A stretch of DNA of 35,087 nucleotides from the NCBI GenBank assembly GCA_022708025.1, contig JAKIZM010000037.1, positions 1 through 35,087 of the forward strand, written 5' to 3'. The notes beneath the pieces are model-generated. The model worked only from the letters and a program-made list of their open reading frames with translations. It did no database searches and was not told the origin of the DNA. Origin of the DNA: Bacteroidota bacterium (GTDB taxonomy: Bacteria > Bacteroidota > Ignavibacteria > Ignavibacteriales > Ignavibacteriaceae). This document shows positions 24,148-33,945 of this stretch, one piece after another. Each line of letters starts with the position of its first letter. Positions within the stretch are counted from its first letter, which is position 1. Made by a program: the position numbers and the translations under genes.

Positions 24148-27100
24148 ATGAAAGTATTTAATTTACTTTTGATTCTGATTTTCACTTGCCTGATAACGAC
24201 CCCAATAAACTCCCAGTGGATTAGTATTGAAAATTATTCTGTGCCGGGTTCAAAACCTGAAGTTCAACTTATTAGCAGTGATGCAACCAGTTCGATTATT
24301 AAGGTTGATCTGCCCGGATATATGCTTGATCATTTTTTGTATAAAAATAAATCCTATTATTCAATTGATATAGGTGAAGAAGCAATTACGACAGAAGTTG
24401 GTATGCCTGAAATTCCTCATATTGCTAAAATACTTGCTATACCGGATAATGGCTCTGTAAGTGTAGAAGTAATTGAGACAGGGACAAAAAGTGTTGTAAG
24501 TGGCTTTAACATTGTTCCAGCACGTAATAGCTGGAAGGAAGGCAATCCTGAAACAGAGTATATTGAAAATTCTGATTTTTATAAAAATGGTATTATTTAT
24601 CCAAATGAAATTGTCAGAGTTGATGAGCCGGTAATTTTTCGTGATTTCAGATTAGCACGTGTTTCTATATTTCCCATCAGATACTCACCATCAAAAAATG
24701 AAATTGAAGCTTTCTCATCGGTTACTGTTAAAATTAATTATTCATCTGGTGGAGGTGAGAATATTAAAACTACACCTCAAAGAAAAATTGCTTCTTCCTT
24801 TGATAAGATTTACAGGACAATGATATTTAATTATGATGAAGTAATCAGAAGCCGATATATTGGAGATGAAGAAACCATTGGTGATCTGATGCTTTGTATT
24901 ATGCCGGATGCTTATGTTAATACTTTTTCAGCATACAAGGACTGGAAAAATTTGAGTGGGATTGAGATGGTTGTAAAAACATTCAGTGAGATTGGTGCCA
25001 CTTCAAATACACCTGATGTTATTAAAAACTATATTGCAAATGCATATCATAACTGGCTGAAACCCCCAACACATATTTTACTGGTAGGGGATGCCGGTGT
25101 TGCACCTACGAAAAATTATACCTCACCTTATGATGGTTATACATTTGCTAATGAAGATTATTTTGTTGAGATCGATGGTAATGATTTCTTTCCGGAAATG
25201 ATGATAGGAAGATTTACTAATCAAAATACCAGCACATTGCAGATATTAATAAATAAATTTATTGGCTATGAAAAAACTCCGTATCTTCAGGATAACACCT
25301 GGTTTAAAAAAGCATTGGTTTGTTCTGACAGTCAGTATCCATCTCAGAGACAGACTAAAAGAACTACTGGACAATATATGCTTGAGTATGGCAGTTTCAC
25401 AAAAGTTGATTCAATGTATGATGGTTATCCCTGTCCAGGTAATGTAACTACTCTTATAAATTATATAAATGATGGTCGAAGCTTTTTGAATTATCGTGGA
25501 CAAGGCTGGGATTACGGCTGGTGGACATCTCAGAATTGTTTTCCTTTCCGGACAACCAATATCAGTTCTATAAATAACGGACGTAAACTTACCTTTGTTA
25601 CAAATATTGGTTGTGGTACAGCCATGTTTAATTCAGGCAGCGGAAACTGTTTTGGTGAACAATGGCTGGAGCTTGGAACAGCAACACAGCCAAGAGGTGC
25701 TATCGCTTTTGTTGGACCAACTTCAAATACACATACAACTTATAATAATAAAATAGATCTTGGAATTTATATGGGTATGTTTTCGGAAGGGTTGGATACT
25801 CCGGGTGAAGCTTTGTTACGAGGCAAGATTAATATGTATAACATATATGGAAATACAACTGCTGTTGCCCATCATTTTAAGGTTTATTGTGTGCTTGGCG
25901 ATCCTTCAATCCATATCTGGAAAAAAGTTCCAAAGCCGGTTACAGTTACAAAACCCGATACAATATATGTTGGTTTAAATCAGATTGAGATAGTTGTTAA
26001 AGATTCTGTAAGCGGTTTTCAGGTTCCAAATGCAAGAGTTACTATTACAGGAAATTCATTTTTTGTTACCGGTAAAACTAATTCTTTAGGCATTGCGTTA
26101 TTAACTTGTTCTCCGGTTTCAGAAGGAACTCTGACTATTACAGTTAGCGGTGGTGCTGTAATTCCCAAAAGCAATTTTATAGAAGTTGTAACAGGAACTG
26201 AGAATATAACACCAAGTACAACTCCGGAAGTTGTAGATATTGATGGCAATAATGACGGTCTGATTAACCCGAATGAACATTTCTCTGTAACTTATACTCT
26301 TAAAAACTGGGGAACGATAGCTTCCAATAATGTTAGTGCAGTATTGTCTCTTGTAGATTCAACCAGTAAAGCTGAGGTACAAAGTGTTGATCCAGTTTTG
26401 TTTGGTAATATTGCTCCCGGAGATTCTGTTGTTGGTCAGCCGTTTATTGTATATGTACATCCTGATTGCCCGATTGGAACAACTATACCGCTAAAACTTT
26501 CTGTTTCCAGCGAAACAAGCAGTTGGGAATATTTTGTAAGTATTACCACACACGGATGTAAACTAGAATATAAAGATTATTTAGTTGATGATGATGGAAA
26601 TATTCTTAGAAATTACAGAATGGATCCTGGTGAAACTGTAAAACTGAGTATTAAACTTTTAAATTCAGGAGATGACCTTGCTCCTGATATACATGCTGTT
26701 TTAAGATCTGCTGATCAATACATAACTATTCTCGATTCAACAGGAACATTCGGTACTTTACTTAAGGACAGTTCAGCATTTAATGAAACAGATTATTTTG
26801 AAATTAAAGTTGATGAAAGCTGTCCGACACAATACGAAGCCAGCTTTTCACTTTTATTGTGGACAGAAAATGGTTTGTATCCGTATTCAATAGAAAAGAA
26901 TATAATTTTGCCGGTTGCAATGCCTTCTGCATTAGATGCTACCGGACCGGATGCGTACGGATATTACGCTTATTCAAGCAAAGATATCTTATGGCGTCAG
27001 GCACCGCAATTCAATTGGGTTGAGATAAATGGAATTGGTACTGAAATTCCCAAGCCAATTAATAGAAATGATTTTACACAAACAGTTTCGCTGCCATTTA

Positions 27101-27924
27101 CGTTTAAATATTATGGTCTTAATTTTAATCAGGTTAGAATAAGCAGTGACGGATGGATAGCATTTGGAAGCGGAGATGAGACTGCATACGAAAATCAGGC
27201 ACTGCCTTTTAATGATGATATTAATAATATGATTGCAGCTTATTGGGATGATTTATTTACAAATGCTGCAAATGCTGAAGCAAAATTACTTTACTATAGT
27301 GATCAGGATAATCACAGATTTATTGTCGAGTGGCATAAAGTTCCGCATTTTGCTGAACCTGATGAACTTGAAACATTTGAAATAATTCTTTTTGATCCGG
27401 CTTATTACCCAACTTCTACAGGTGATGGTGAAATACTTCTGCAATATAAAGATGTTGAAGAACCATCAAGTGTAACTGTGGGAATGGAAAACGATAGTCA
27501 GGATATTGGATTACTTTATTTGTTTAATGAAGTGTACGATGTAACTGCCAACGAGCTTGAAAGTGAGTTTGCAATAAAAATAACAACGGACATTCCGACA
27601 ATTACTTTTGTTGATGAAGATACCAAGGTTAATAATCTTGTACCTAAGAATTACTCTCTTGAACAAAATTATCCGAATCCTTTTAATCCGCAAACAAGGA
27701 TAAGATACAGTCTGCCTGAAGCCGGTAATGTTACCTTAAAAATTTTCAAAGTTGATGGTGAAATGATTAAAGAACTTGAAAATACAAATAAGAGAGCAGG
27801 TAGCTATGAGATTGTTTGGGATGGAACAAATAATAACGGAATGAAAGTTAGCTCTGGAGTTTACTTCTATCAATTAGTTACTGATAAATTTATTCAGACA
27901 AAAAAACTTGTTTTACTAAAGTAA
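24148..27924 (+). CDS. Secreted gingipain-like (C25-family) protein with T9SS C-terminal signal
   Basis: A 1258-residue exported protein. A signal peptide (1-22) is followed by a C25-type prodomain (about 30-210), a gingipain-like catalytic domain (about 240-600; THILLVGDAGVAP, DYFVEIDGNDFFPEMMIGR), Ig-like and CARDB-like beta domains (about 605-930), a nidogen-like domain (about 945-1150), and a FlgD-like fold with the NYPNPFNP motif from residue 1168 that acts as a type IX secretion signal. Cys489 (NIGCGT) fits the nucleophile, but where gingipains have the catalytic His (GHG) this protein has Gln452 (RGQG), so activity may be altered or lost. The AGGAG ribosome site is good. It is probably a cell-surface protease or adhesin, unrelated to ethanolamine use. 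Confidence 0.9.
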   Translation: MKVFNLLLILIFTCLITTPINSQWISIENYSVPGSKPEVQLISSDATSSIIKVDLPGYMLDHFLYKNKSYYSIDIGEEAITTEVGMPEIPHIAKILAIPDNGSVSVEVIETGTKSVVSGFNIVPARNSWKEGNPETEYIENSDFYKNGIIYPNEIVRVDEPVIFRDFRLARVSIFPIRYSPSKNEIEAFSSVTVKINYSSGGGENIKTTPQRKIASSFDKIYRTMIFNYDEVIRSRYIGDEETIGDLMLCIMPDAYVNTFSAYKDWKNLSGIEMVVKTFSEIGATSNTPDVIKNYIANAYHNWLKPPTHILLVGDAGVAPTKNYTSPYDGYTFANEDYFVEIDGNDFFPEMMIGRFTNQNTSTLQILINKFIGYEKTPYLQDNTWFKKALVCSDSQYPSQRQTKRTTGQYMLEYGSFTKVDSMYDGYPCPGNVTTLINYINDGRSFLNYRGQGWDYGWWTSQNCFPFRTTNISSINNGRKLTFVTNIGCGTAMFNSGSGNCFGEQWLELGTATQPRGAIAFVGPTSNTHTTYNNKIDLGIYMGMFSEGLDTPGEALLRGKINMYNIYGNTTAVAHHFKVYCVLGDPSIHIWKKVPKPVTVTKPDTIYVGLNQIEIVVKDSVSGFQVPNARVTITGNSFFVTGKTNSLGIALLTCSPVSEGTLTITVSGGAVIPKSNFIEVVTGTENITPSTTPEVVDIDGNNDGLINPNEHFSVTYTLKNWGTIASNNVSAVLSLVDSTSKAEVQSVDPVLFGNIAPGDSVVGQPFIVYVHPDCPIGTTIPLKLSVSSETSSWEYFVSITTHGCKLEYKDYLVDDDGNILRNYRMDPGETVKLSIKLLNSGDDLAPDIHAVLRSADQYITILDSTGTFGTLLKDSSAFNETDYFEIKVDESCPTQYEASFSLLLWTENGLYPYSIEKNIILPVAMPSALDATGPDAYGYYAYSSKDILWRQAPQFNWVEINGIGTEIPKPINRNDFTQTVSLPFTFKYYGLNFNQVRISSDGWIAFGSGDETAYENQALPFNDDINNMIAAYWDDLFTNAANAEAKLLYYSDQDNHRFIVEWHKVPHFAEPDELETFEIILFDPAYYPTSTGDGEILLQYKDVEEPSSVTVGMENDSQDIGLLYLFNEVYDVTANELESEFAIKITTDIPTITFVDEDTKVNNLVPKNYSLEQNYPNPFNPQTRIRYSLPEAGNVTLKIFKVDGEMIKELENTNKRAGSYEIVWDGTNNNGMKVSSGVYFYQLVTDKFIQTKKLVLLK

Positions 27925-28030
27925 AACACCGCTGTTATCCTGTATGATCTTAATTCATATCTGTTGGTAATTGCTGTCTTATTTTTTTGCTGATAGTTGT
28001 TTTAACTAAAAATCTTTTTAAGATATTATT

Positions 28031-29230
28031 ATGTACATTTTTCTTCTGTTGCTCATAATGGTTTTAACAGCTTCTGTACTGGGAGTTATTGAATATCATT
28101 TGCATCAAAGAAGAATATATTCCATTCCAATCCGGATTCATGTTAATGGTACCAGAGGCAAGTCAAGTGTTACCCGTTTGATTGGTGCAGCATTAAGAGA
28201 AGGGGGAATCAGAACAATTACCAAGGTTACCGGAACTTATCCACGGTTGATACTTGAAGATGGAACTGAAACCTCAATATTCAGAAGAGCTAATGCAAAT
28301 ATTATTGAGCAGTTAAGTATTGTAAAATTTGCATCTGAAAGAAAAGCAGAAGCTCTTGTCATTGAGTGTATGGCGCTTGAACCACAATATCAATCTATTA
28401 CTGAAGAAAAAATGATCCATGCAACAATTGGTGTTATAACAAATATAAGACTCGATCATGTTGATATAATGGGTTATACACTCAGAGAAGTTGCTAATGT
28501 ACTTGGAAGAACTATTCCTAATAAACAACATTTATTTACCTCCGAAAATCAGATCCCTGATATCCTGAAAGAAATTGCAAATGATAAAAAATGTTCAATA
28601 CATTTTTCAAATGTTTTCGATGTAACAGATGAAGAAATGAATCATTTCAAATATATTGAACACAAAGAAAATGTTGCACTCGTTCTTTCAATTTGTAAGC
28701 ATCTTGGAATAGAACGATCAGTTGCTCTTAAAGGGATGTATAAAGCTAATCCGGATTCCGGTGCGTTAATGCGTTATGATGTTTTTGATTCAGGTAAAGA
28801 AATAATTTTTTATAATGGATTTGCAGCTAATGATCCGCAATCTACTTTAATGATTTGGCAAAAGCTGGAAGCCGAAAAAAGATTAGTCGGAAGTAAAATA
28901 CTTCTGCTTAATACAAGACAGGATAGATTAGACCGTGCTAAACAATTGGCAGAAATGGTCGGTGAAGAAATCAAAAATGATGCTGATTTACTTATTCTCA
29001 TCGGGCAATCTACAGATATTGTTGAATCTTTAACCAAAGATTTTGGATTTGAAAAAGATAAAATTATAAATCTTGGCTGGACTAAACCTGAGAATGTTTT
29101 CAATTCAATTTTCGAACTGACAAAAGATATTTCAACTGTTTTAGCAATAGGAAATGTTGGCGGAATGGGAAATCCTGTTGTAGAATATTTTTTTAATAAA
29201 AGTTTAGCATTAGAAAACCGGAGTAATTAA
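28031..29230 (+). CDS. pgsB: Poly-gamma-glutamate synthase ligase subunit (PgsB/CapB)
   Basis: A 399-residue Mur-ligase-like amide ligase. An N-terminal membrane anchor (about 2-20) precedes the ATP-binding loop NGTRGKSSVT (Gly40-Thr48), and the segments ECMALEPQYQ, GVITNIRLDHVDIMG and FYNGFAANDPQSTLM are characteristic of CapB/PgsB. It would polymerise glutamate through gamma-amide bonds using ATP, at the inner face of the cytoplasmic membrane, together with PgsC. The length matches the family (about 393). It starts the next likely operon; the pgsC start follows the stop directly with no gap, and no Shine-Dalgarno sequence is visible at its own ATG. Confidence 0.95.
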   Translation: MYIFLLLLIMVLTASVLGVIEYHLHQRRIYSIPIRIHVNGTRGKSSVTRLIGAALREGGIRTITKVTGTYPRLILEDGTETSIFRRANANIIEQLSIVKFASERKAEALVIECMALEPQYQSITEEKMIHATIGVITNIRLDHVDIMGYTLREVANVLGRTIPNKQHLFTSENQIPDILKEIANDKKCSIHFSNVFDVTDEEMNHFKYIEHKENVALVLSICKHLGIERSVALKGMYKANPDSGALMRYDVFDSGKEIIFYNGFAANDPQSTLMIWQKLEAEKRLVGSKILLLNTRQDRLDRAKQLAEMVGEEIKNDADLLILIGQSTDIVESLTKDFGFEKDKIINLGWTKPENVFNSIFELTKDISTVLAIGNVGGMGNPVVEYFFNKSLALENRSN

Positions 29231-29683
29231 ATGATAGAATTAGCTGTTACAATTGGGTTGGTTTTTAGTTTAATATCGTATGAAATATTCGGGCTGGCTG
29301 CCGGTGGTATTGTTGTTCCCGGATATATCTCTTTACAACTATCACAACCTGACAGATTGCTTGGAACAATTATCGTTAGTTTAGTAACATTTGTATTAAT
29401 AAAATTAATCAGCAGCTATACTTTTTTGTATGGAAGACGGCAAATGGTTTTAAGTTTGCTGATCGGTTGTTTGCTTGCAAATGCTTCAAGATATTTTTTA
29501 TCTATTGATCTTACGTCCAGCACAATTCAGTTGCAGGCAGTTGGCTGGGTTATTCCCGGACTAATTGCCCATTGGTTTGCAAAACAAGGGATCTTCAGAA
29601 CGATTTGTGTTCTGCTTATTACTTCGGTTCTGGTGAGATTAATAGTTATTATTTTATTCAACGGTGAACTATTTCCGGCTTGA
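29231..29683 (+). CDS. pgsC: Poly-gamma-glutamate membrane subunit (PgsC/CapC)
   Basis: A 150-residue hydrophobic protein with about five membrane helices and the CapC pattern: SLISYEIFGLAAGGIVVPGYISL near the N-terminus, SYTFLYGRRQMVLSLLIGCLL in the middle, and QAVGWVIPGLIAHWF towards the end. It forms the membrane partner of PgsB. Size is as expected (about 149). The ATG immediately follows the pgsB stop, so the pair is translated in tandem. Confidence 0.95.
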   Translation: MIELAVTIGLVFSLISYEIFGLAAGGIVVPGYISLQLSQPDRLLGTIIVSLVTFVLIKLISSYTFLYGRRQMVLSLLIGCLLANASRYFLSIDLTSSTIQLQAVGWVIPGLIAHWFAKQGIFRTICVLLITSVLVRLIVIILFNGELFPA

Positions 29684-29712
29684 TAAAAAACTGATTCAGG
29701 ATTTTAAAAATA

Positions 29713-30855
29713 ATGTACCAATTCAGTGCAAAATCTAAACGCGTATTGACTGTATTAACAGTTTTCTCTCTCGTTGCTTTTTTATTAGTTGAACATTATA
29801 AAACTGATCATAAAAGAAATTGGTACGATCAGAAATTGGAAGCCTCACAACTGGCAAAAAAATCTTTTGATTATCTGAAAAATTATCGTTTGCAAAAAGG
29901 TGTATTTATTGATGCAATAAATGATCCGAATGAAACTGCAATGATAGGGCAGGATATAACACCAATTACAACCGACAGAGGATATATCGAAGCAAAATTA
30001 ACAGCATTAAATCCCAACTTTTCTGCTGTAATTGTTGAGATGTTAAATGAAGCCGGTGTTAATCAAGGTGATAATGTTGCGGTTGCTTTTACTGGCTCGA
30101 TCCCTGGTTTAAATATTTGTGTTATTTCTGCTCTTCAAACATTAAAGCTTAATCCGATCATTATTACATCTGTAGGCTCATCCAACTGGGGAGCAAATGA
30201 TCCTGATTTTACCTGGCTGGATATGGAAAGAATTCTTGTTGATGCAGGAATATTTAAGTTCAAATCAATAGCTGCTTCAATTGGCGGCGGACTTGACAGA
30301 GGAAGAGGATTAAGTCCGGAAGGACGTGATTTAATTTATTCAGCTATAACACGAAATAATATTTTGTTTATAAATGAAGAGTATCTTGACAAAAGTATTG
30401 AAAAAAGAATGGATATTTACAGAGAACACTCTGATAACAAACCAATAGAAACATTTATAAATGTTGGCGGCGGTATTGCAAGTTTAGGATCTGTTGAAAA
30501 TTCACAGTTTATTCCATCCGGATTAATTGAATCATTGCCTATGAAAAATTATCCTTCTGCAGGTGTATTAATTAAAATGGCAGATAAAAAAATTCCGGTG
30601 ATACATCTTTTAAATATCACTCAGCTTGCCGAAAAATATGGCTTGCCTGTCAGCCCGAAACCAATTCCACAGCCCGGCAGCGGAGATGTGTTTGTAAAAA
30701 AACAATATAATGTTCTGCTTACAATTATTGTAACATCAGTATTATTTGTGCTTATTATTACTGTATTTGTTCTGGAACAAAAAAGACATAAGCTCGGAAC
30801 AGAACAAGTCGAAATATTTAAACACAGTAAAACAAATGATATTGGTGAAATTTAG
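29713..30855 (+). CDS. Poly-gamma-glutamate system protein (PgsW-like)
   Basis: A 380-residue protein with a membrane segment at each end (about 11-26 and 333-355) and a large middle domain. It matches the family named poly-gamma-glutamate system protein, found beside pgsB and pgsC in bacteria that lack the classical PgsA (CapA). Clear segments are PITTDRGYIEAKLTALNPNF, VAVAFTGSIPGLNI, TSVGSSNWGANDPDFTWLDME and IGGGLDRGRGLSPEGRD. Its biochemical role is not established; it may take the place of PgsA in chain transfer or export. It follows pgsC by 29 bases. Confidence 0.88.
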   Translation: MYQFSAKSKRVLTVLTVFSLVAFLLVEHYKTDHKRNWYDQKLEASQLAKKSFDYLKNYRLQKGVFIDAINDPNETAMIGQDITPITTDRGYIEAKLTALNPNFSAVIVEMLNEAGVNQGDNVAVAFTGSIPGLNICVISALQTLKLNPIIITSVGSSNWGANDPDFTWLDMERILVDAGIFKFKSIAASIGGGLDRGRGLSPEGRDLIYSAITRNNILFINEEYLDKSIEKRMDIYREHSDNKPIETFINVGGGIASLGSVENSQFIPSGLIESLPMKNYPSAGVLIKMADKKIPVIHLLNITQLAEKYGLPVSPKPIPQPGSGDVFVKKQYNVLLTIIVTSVLFVLIITVFVLEQKRHKLGTEQVEIFKHSKTNDIGEI

Positions 30856-30878
30856 TAACTCAGAAATATGAGGTATAA

Positions 30879-31790
30879 ATGAAATTATTTTATTCAGCTT
30901 TATTTGTTCTCTTTTTTTCAATCTTGATTTTTGGTGATCTGGAAGATAAAAAAGTCATTAAGCCTGATAATGCTTCCAACCCTATTACTACAATTGTTGC
31001 AGGTAAAAACAGGACTTATTATTCTTTATCTTCAAAGAACGCAACAGTAATTTCAGTTAAAGGTGCCGGTGAGTTTAAGATAGTTACTCGTGCAAGATTC
31101 ACTAATTCAGATCCAAATGAAATAAATTATTTTATTAGTTATCGTGTTGATGGCGGTAAAAAAAATAAGTTTGAGTTCAATGGGATTAAAAGATCATTAA
31201 AAGCAATTTATAAAAACCAGTCGCTTGGTATTCCCGGTGATGAAGGAATTATTTCATTTAATCTTGGTGCCGGAGAACATAACATTAAAGTGTGGCTGGA
31301 ATCATCTGAACCTAAAGTTGCAGCAAGATTTACTTTTACACCAAAAAAGATCAAGAAAAAAAGCTGGGTTTCATTAACACCAACTTCTAAAAATGAACCT
31401 GTTAATCTTATTAGTAATGAAGATGAAATTTTATATTACAAATTTACTGATGAAAAGCCTGTTAAGTTAAAAATAACAGGACCCACAAAATTAAAATTCC
31501 TGATTCGTGTTGAAAATGATTATTCAATGAAAGGGAGAACTGATTACAGGCTACAGATAAAAGAAGATTCAAAAATCAAAAACACTTATCAGTTAAGCAG
31601 TGTGCATTCTCAAACAACCAGGTATCTGCACGATAATTCAAAAATTCCCGGCAAAGCGAATGAAATTGTAATAGACGTTCCCAAAGGAAAACATACATAT
31701 CAATTAAGTTTACTTGATAAAAATAAATGCACAGTGTTATGCAGAATTTTATTTCCTAAAAAAGATATTAAAAATGAATCCAAGGAATGA
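30879..31790 (+). CDS. Secreted protein with two homologous beta-sandwich repeats, unknown function
   Basis: A 303-residue protein with a cleavable signal peptide (about 1-19). The remainder consists of two similar halves (about 45-160 and 185-300). Each begins with a YYS/YYK strand, has a central Arg-rich strand (RARFTNS, IRVENDY), an IPG motif and a GAGEHNIKVWLE / PKGKHTYQLSLL strand, and ends in F-x-PKK. The layout suggests duplicated carbohydrate- or polymer-binding-like beta domains, but I cannot name a family. The gene has a good GAGG ribosome site and runs into the following barrel gene, so it probably acts in the periplasm or at the surface in handling poly-gamma-glutamate. That function is inferred from neighbours. 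Confidence 0.8.
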   Translation: MKLFYSALFVLFFSILIFGDLEDKKVIKPDNASNPITTIVAGKNRTYYSLSSKNATVISVKGAGEFKIVTRARFTNSDPNEINYFISYRVDGGKKNKFEFNGIKRSLKAIYKNQSLGIPGDEGIISFNLGAGEHNIKVWLESSEPKVAARFTFTPKKIKKKSWVSLTPTSKNEPVNLISNEDEILYYKFTDEKPVKLKITGPTKLKFLIRVENDYSMKGRTDYRLQIKEDSKIKNTYQLSSVHSQTTRYLHDNSKIPGKANEIVIDVPKGKHTYQLSLLDKNKCTVLCRILFPKKDIKNESKE

Positions 31791-31792
31791 TT

Positions 31793-32923
31793 ATGAAAAA
31801 CTTTCCTTTTCAGTTAATAGATATAAGATTTTTAGTTTTATTGATTTTAATAATTGCATTTAACAATCCGGTTACAGCACAAAAGAAAACAGTTAAAGCA
31901 AGTAAAAAGTGGACGGTTGAATTATCTGTAAAATCGGGTTATGATAATAATGCTTTGCGTTATTCTGATAAGTATCTGCAGAGATTCAAAAACAATGAAG
32001 ATGAAGGAAGATTTCATATAAAAAAATATGATGATCTGGTAATGGATTATACTGCCCGTATATCATACTCAGACAGGTTTATTAAAAATATGTTATCAGT
32101 ATTTTCTGCAAGAATTGATTATAATCAATATACATTCAACACAATTAAAACCTGGTATCAGCTTGATTTAATGTATCAGCAGTATATTACACAAAGGACG
32201 AGTTTTATGTTCTCATATTCTTATATACCTGAGTTTTACATTGCTCATTTCAGAGATAATGATTGGGTGAAGATTTACGGATATACTCCAATAACATTTC
32301 AGCCATTTACATTTTCCAAAAATGATTTTAGTTTCTGGATGCAGCATAATTTCAACACAAACACTCGTGTAAGAGTGTATTTCTCACTGATGAAATATTA
32401 TTACAACAATCATTTTACGGAATACGACAGTGATAATTATTTAACTGGTGCAAGAATATTCCACGATATAAGTTCAAAATTATCTTTTGATGCCGGCTAT
32501 AAATTTATCAGATCAAACGCAAAAGGATATGATGAACCGGGCGAAGATAAATTGACTTCTGATGATGCTGATGCAACTTATAATGAACACAACGTAATTC
32601 TTGGTGCCGATTATAAAATGCCTCGCATTTTTAAGCTTGATAATAAAATTAATTTGTCAGTTGAACTGTTAAGGAGATATTATTTAACTGATAAAACTGT
32701 AGAGGAAGATCAGCTGCACAGCGGCAGGAATGATTTAAGTTATCGCATCGGATTAAAATATGATTTTGTAATATTAAAGAATCTGACAACAGGTTTATAT
32801 TTTAACTATGCATATAGAAACGCAGAAAGTTCAAACAGTGCTAATAATGAATTTATATCAGATGAAAAAGATTATGATCAGGTAAAGTGCGGTGTAAGCG
32901 TATTATATAAATTTCAATTTTAA
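31793..32923 (+). CDS. Outer-membrane beta-barrel protein of the poly-gamma-glutamate cluster
   Basis: A product of about 376 residues with a signal peptide ending near VTAQ (about residue 28), followed by many alternating amphipathic strands rich in Tyr, Asp and Asn (for example YQLDLMYQQYIT, RVRVYFSLMKYYY) and a final strand ending in Phe (YKFQF), as in outer-membrane barrels. The frame also allows ATG at 31787, but 31793 has an AAGGA ribosome site at the right distance (31782-31786) and gives the better signal sequence. I do not recognise the family. Since a diderm must bring poly-gamma-glutamate across the outer membrane, this barrel is a candidate exit channel or anchor. Confidence 0.78.
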   Translation: MKNFPFQLIDIRFLVLLILIIAFNNPVTAQKKTVKASKKWTVELSVKSGYDNNALRYSDKYLQRFKNNEDEGRFHIKKYDDLVMDYTARISYSDRFIKNMLSVFSARIDYNQYTFNTIKTWYQLDLMYQQYITQRTSFMFSYSYIPEFYIAHFRDNDWVKIYGYTPITFQPFTFSKNDFSFWMQHNFNTNTRVRVYFSLMKYYYNNHFTEYDSDNYLTGARIFHDISSKLSFDAGYKFIRSNAKGYDEPGEDKLTSDDADATYNEHNVILGADYKMPRIFKLDNKINLSVELLRRYYLTDKTVEEDQLHSGRNDLSYRIGLKYDFVILKNLTTGLYFNYAYRNAESSNSANNEFISDEKDYDQVKCGVSVLYKFQF

Positions 32924-32946
32924 TATAAGTGTAAAAGGTAAACAGG

Positions 32947-33945
32947 ATGAAAAAAATATTTTTACTTTTAATTCCGGTAATTTTTATCATAATAAGTTGT
33001 GGTTCACCAAATGAGCCTGAAGTAATTAAAGATGGGAATAACGGTTATGTAATAGTAAGCAAATTTGTAACATCGGGATATGCTCAGGATGTAATAAAAA
33101 AGGATTCATTATTATTTGTTGCTCAGGGTGAAGGCGGTTTGGTAATAATTAACATCAAAGATCCTTTAAAACCAAAACTTGTTTCTGAAGTAATTTCATC
33201 ATTACGTGGTTATTCTTATAAAGTTGCAAATAAAGATAGTGTTGTTTTTATAGCGGCAGGTAACTTTGGTGTATCAGCTGTTGATATTTCAGACCCATAT
33301 AATCCGGTTGTAACAGTCAATAATCTGCCAATGAAACCGGCAAGAAATCTGTTTGTCAAAGGTGATTATCTTTTTACTGCTGTAAGTGAGCTTGGATTTA
33401 ATATCGCAGATATTAGTTTTCCAACAAGTCCTGATGTAAGAACAACAACTTTTACTCCTGGTTATGCACAAAGCCTGGTAACAACTGATGATGATAATTA
33501 TTTGCTTGTTGCTTGCGGTGAACTTGGCTTTGCAATGATGGACATTTCTGATTTTCAGGATGGTTTTGGTTATTATCCTGTTGCCGGTTGGCTTGATACA
33601 CCGGGTTATGCTGTTGATGTAATAACTCATCCAACCAAACAAGTTGCATTTTTAGCTTGTGGTACTGGCGGCTTGGTTATTATTGACTATGCAGATACTC
33701 TGAATTTAAAAATTCTTGGCTCATTTAATACAGGCGGATATGCAAAAGAGCTTGCATATAAAGACAATAAGATTTTTGTAACAACTGAAACAAGAGGGCT
33801 TCAGATAATTGATGTATCTGATTTATCAAAACCAAAACGAATTGCAACAGTATCTACAAAATATGCTATAGGAGTTTATGTTGAAGATCAATATGTGTAT
33901 GTAGCTGATCAGCAGGAAGGAATTGTTGTAGTTAAAATGCCATAA
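32947..33945 (+). CDS. LVIVD-repeat beta-propeller lipoprotein
   Basis: A 332-residue lipoprotein (lipobox IIISC, Cys18) made of about six LVIVD-type repeats, each with the pattern of a G-L or G-F pair, a strand of the VIINIKDP / AVDISDPYNP / IADISFPTSP kind, and a GYA turn. Such repeats fold into beta-propellers exposed at the cell surface or in the periplasm, and are common in T9SS-bearing bacteria. No catalytic residues are evident, so a binding or scaffolding role is likely. It is the last gene of the cluster, 24 bases after the barrel gene, and may help to anchor the polymer or organise the export machinery. Confidence 0.85.
   Translation: MKKIFLLLIPVIFIIISCGSPNEPEVIKDGNNGYVIVSKFVTSGYAQDVIKKDSLLFVAQGEGGLVIINIKDPLKPKLVSEVISSLRGYSYKVANKDSVVFIAAGNFGVSAVDISDPYNPVVTVNNLPMKPARNLFVKGDYLFTAVSELGFNIADISFPTSPDVRTTTFTPGYAQSLVTTDDDNYLLVACGELGFAMMDISDFQDGFGYYPVAGWLDTPGYAVDVITHPTKQVAFLACGTGGLVIIDYADTLNLKILGSFNTGGYAKELAYKDNKIFVTTETRGLQIIDVSDLSKPKRIATVSTKYAIGVYVEDQYVYVADQQEGIVVVKMP

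Noticed and set aside
33289..33649. Minus-strand open frames opposite the LVIVD lipoprotein gene
   Set aside because: They mirror a repetitive gene on the plus strand and show Cys/Ser- or Gln/His-rich translations typical of antisense frames.
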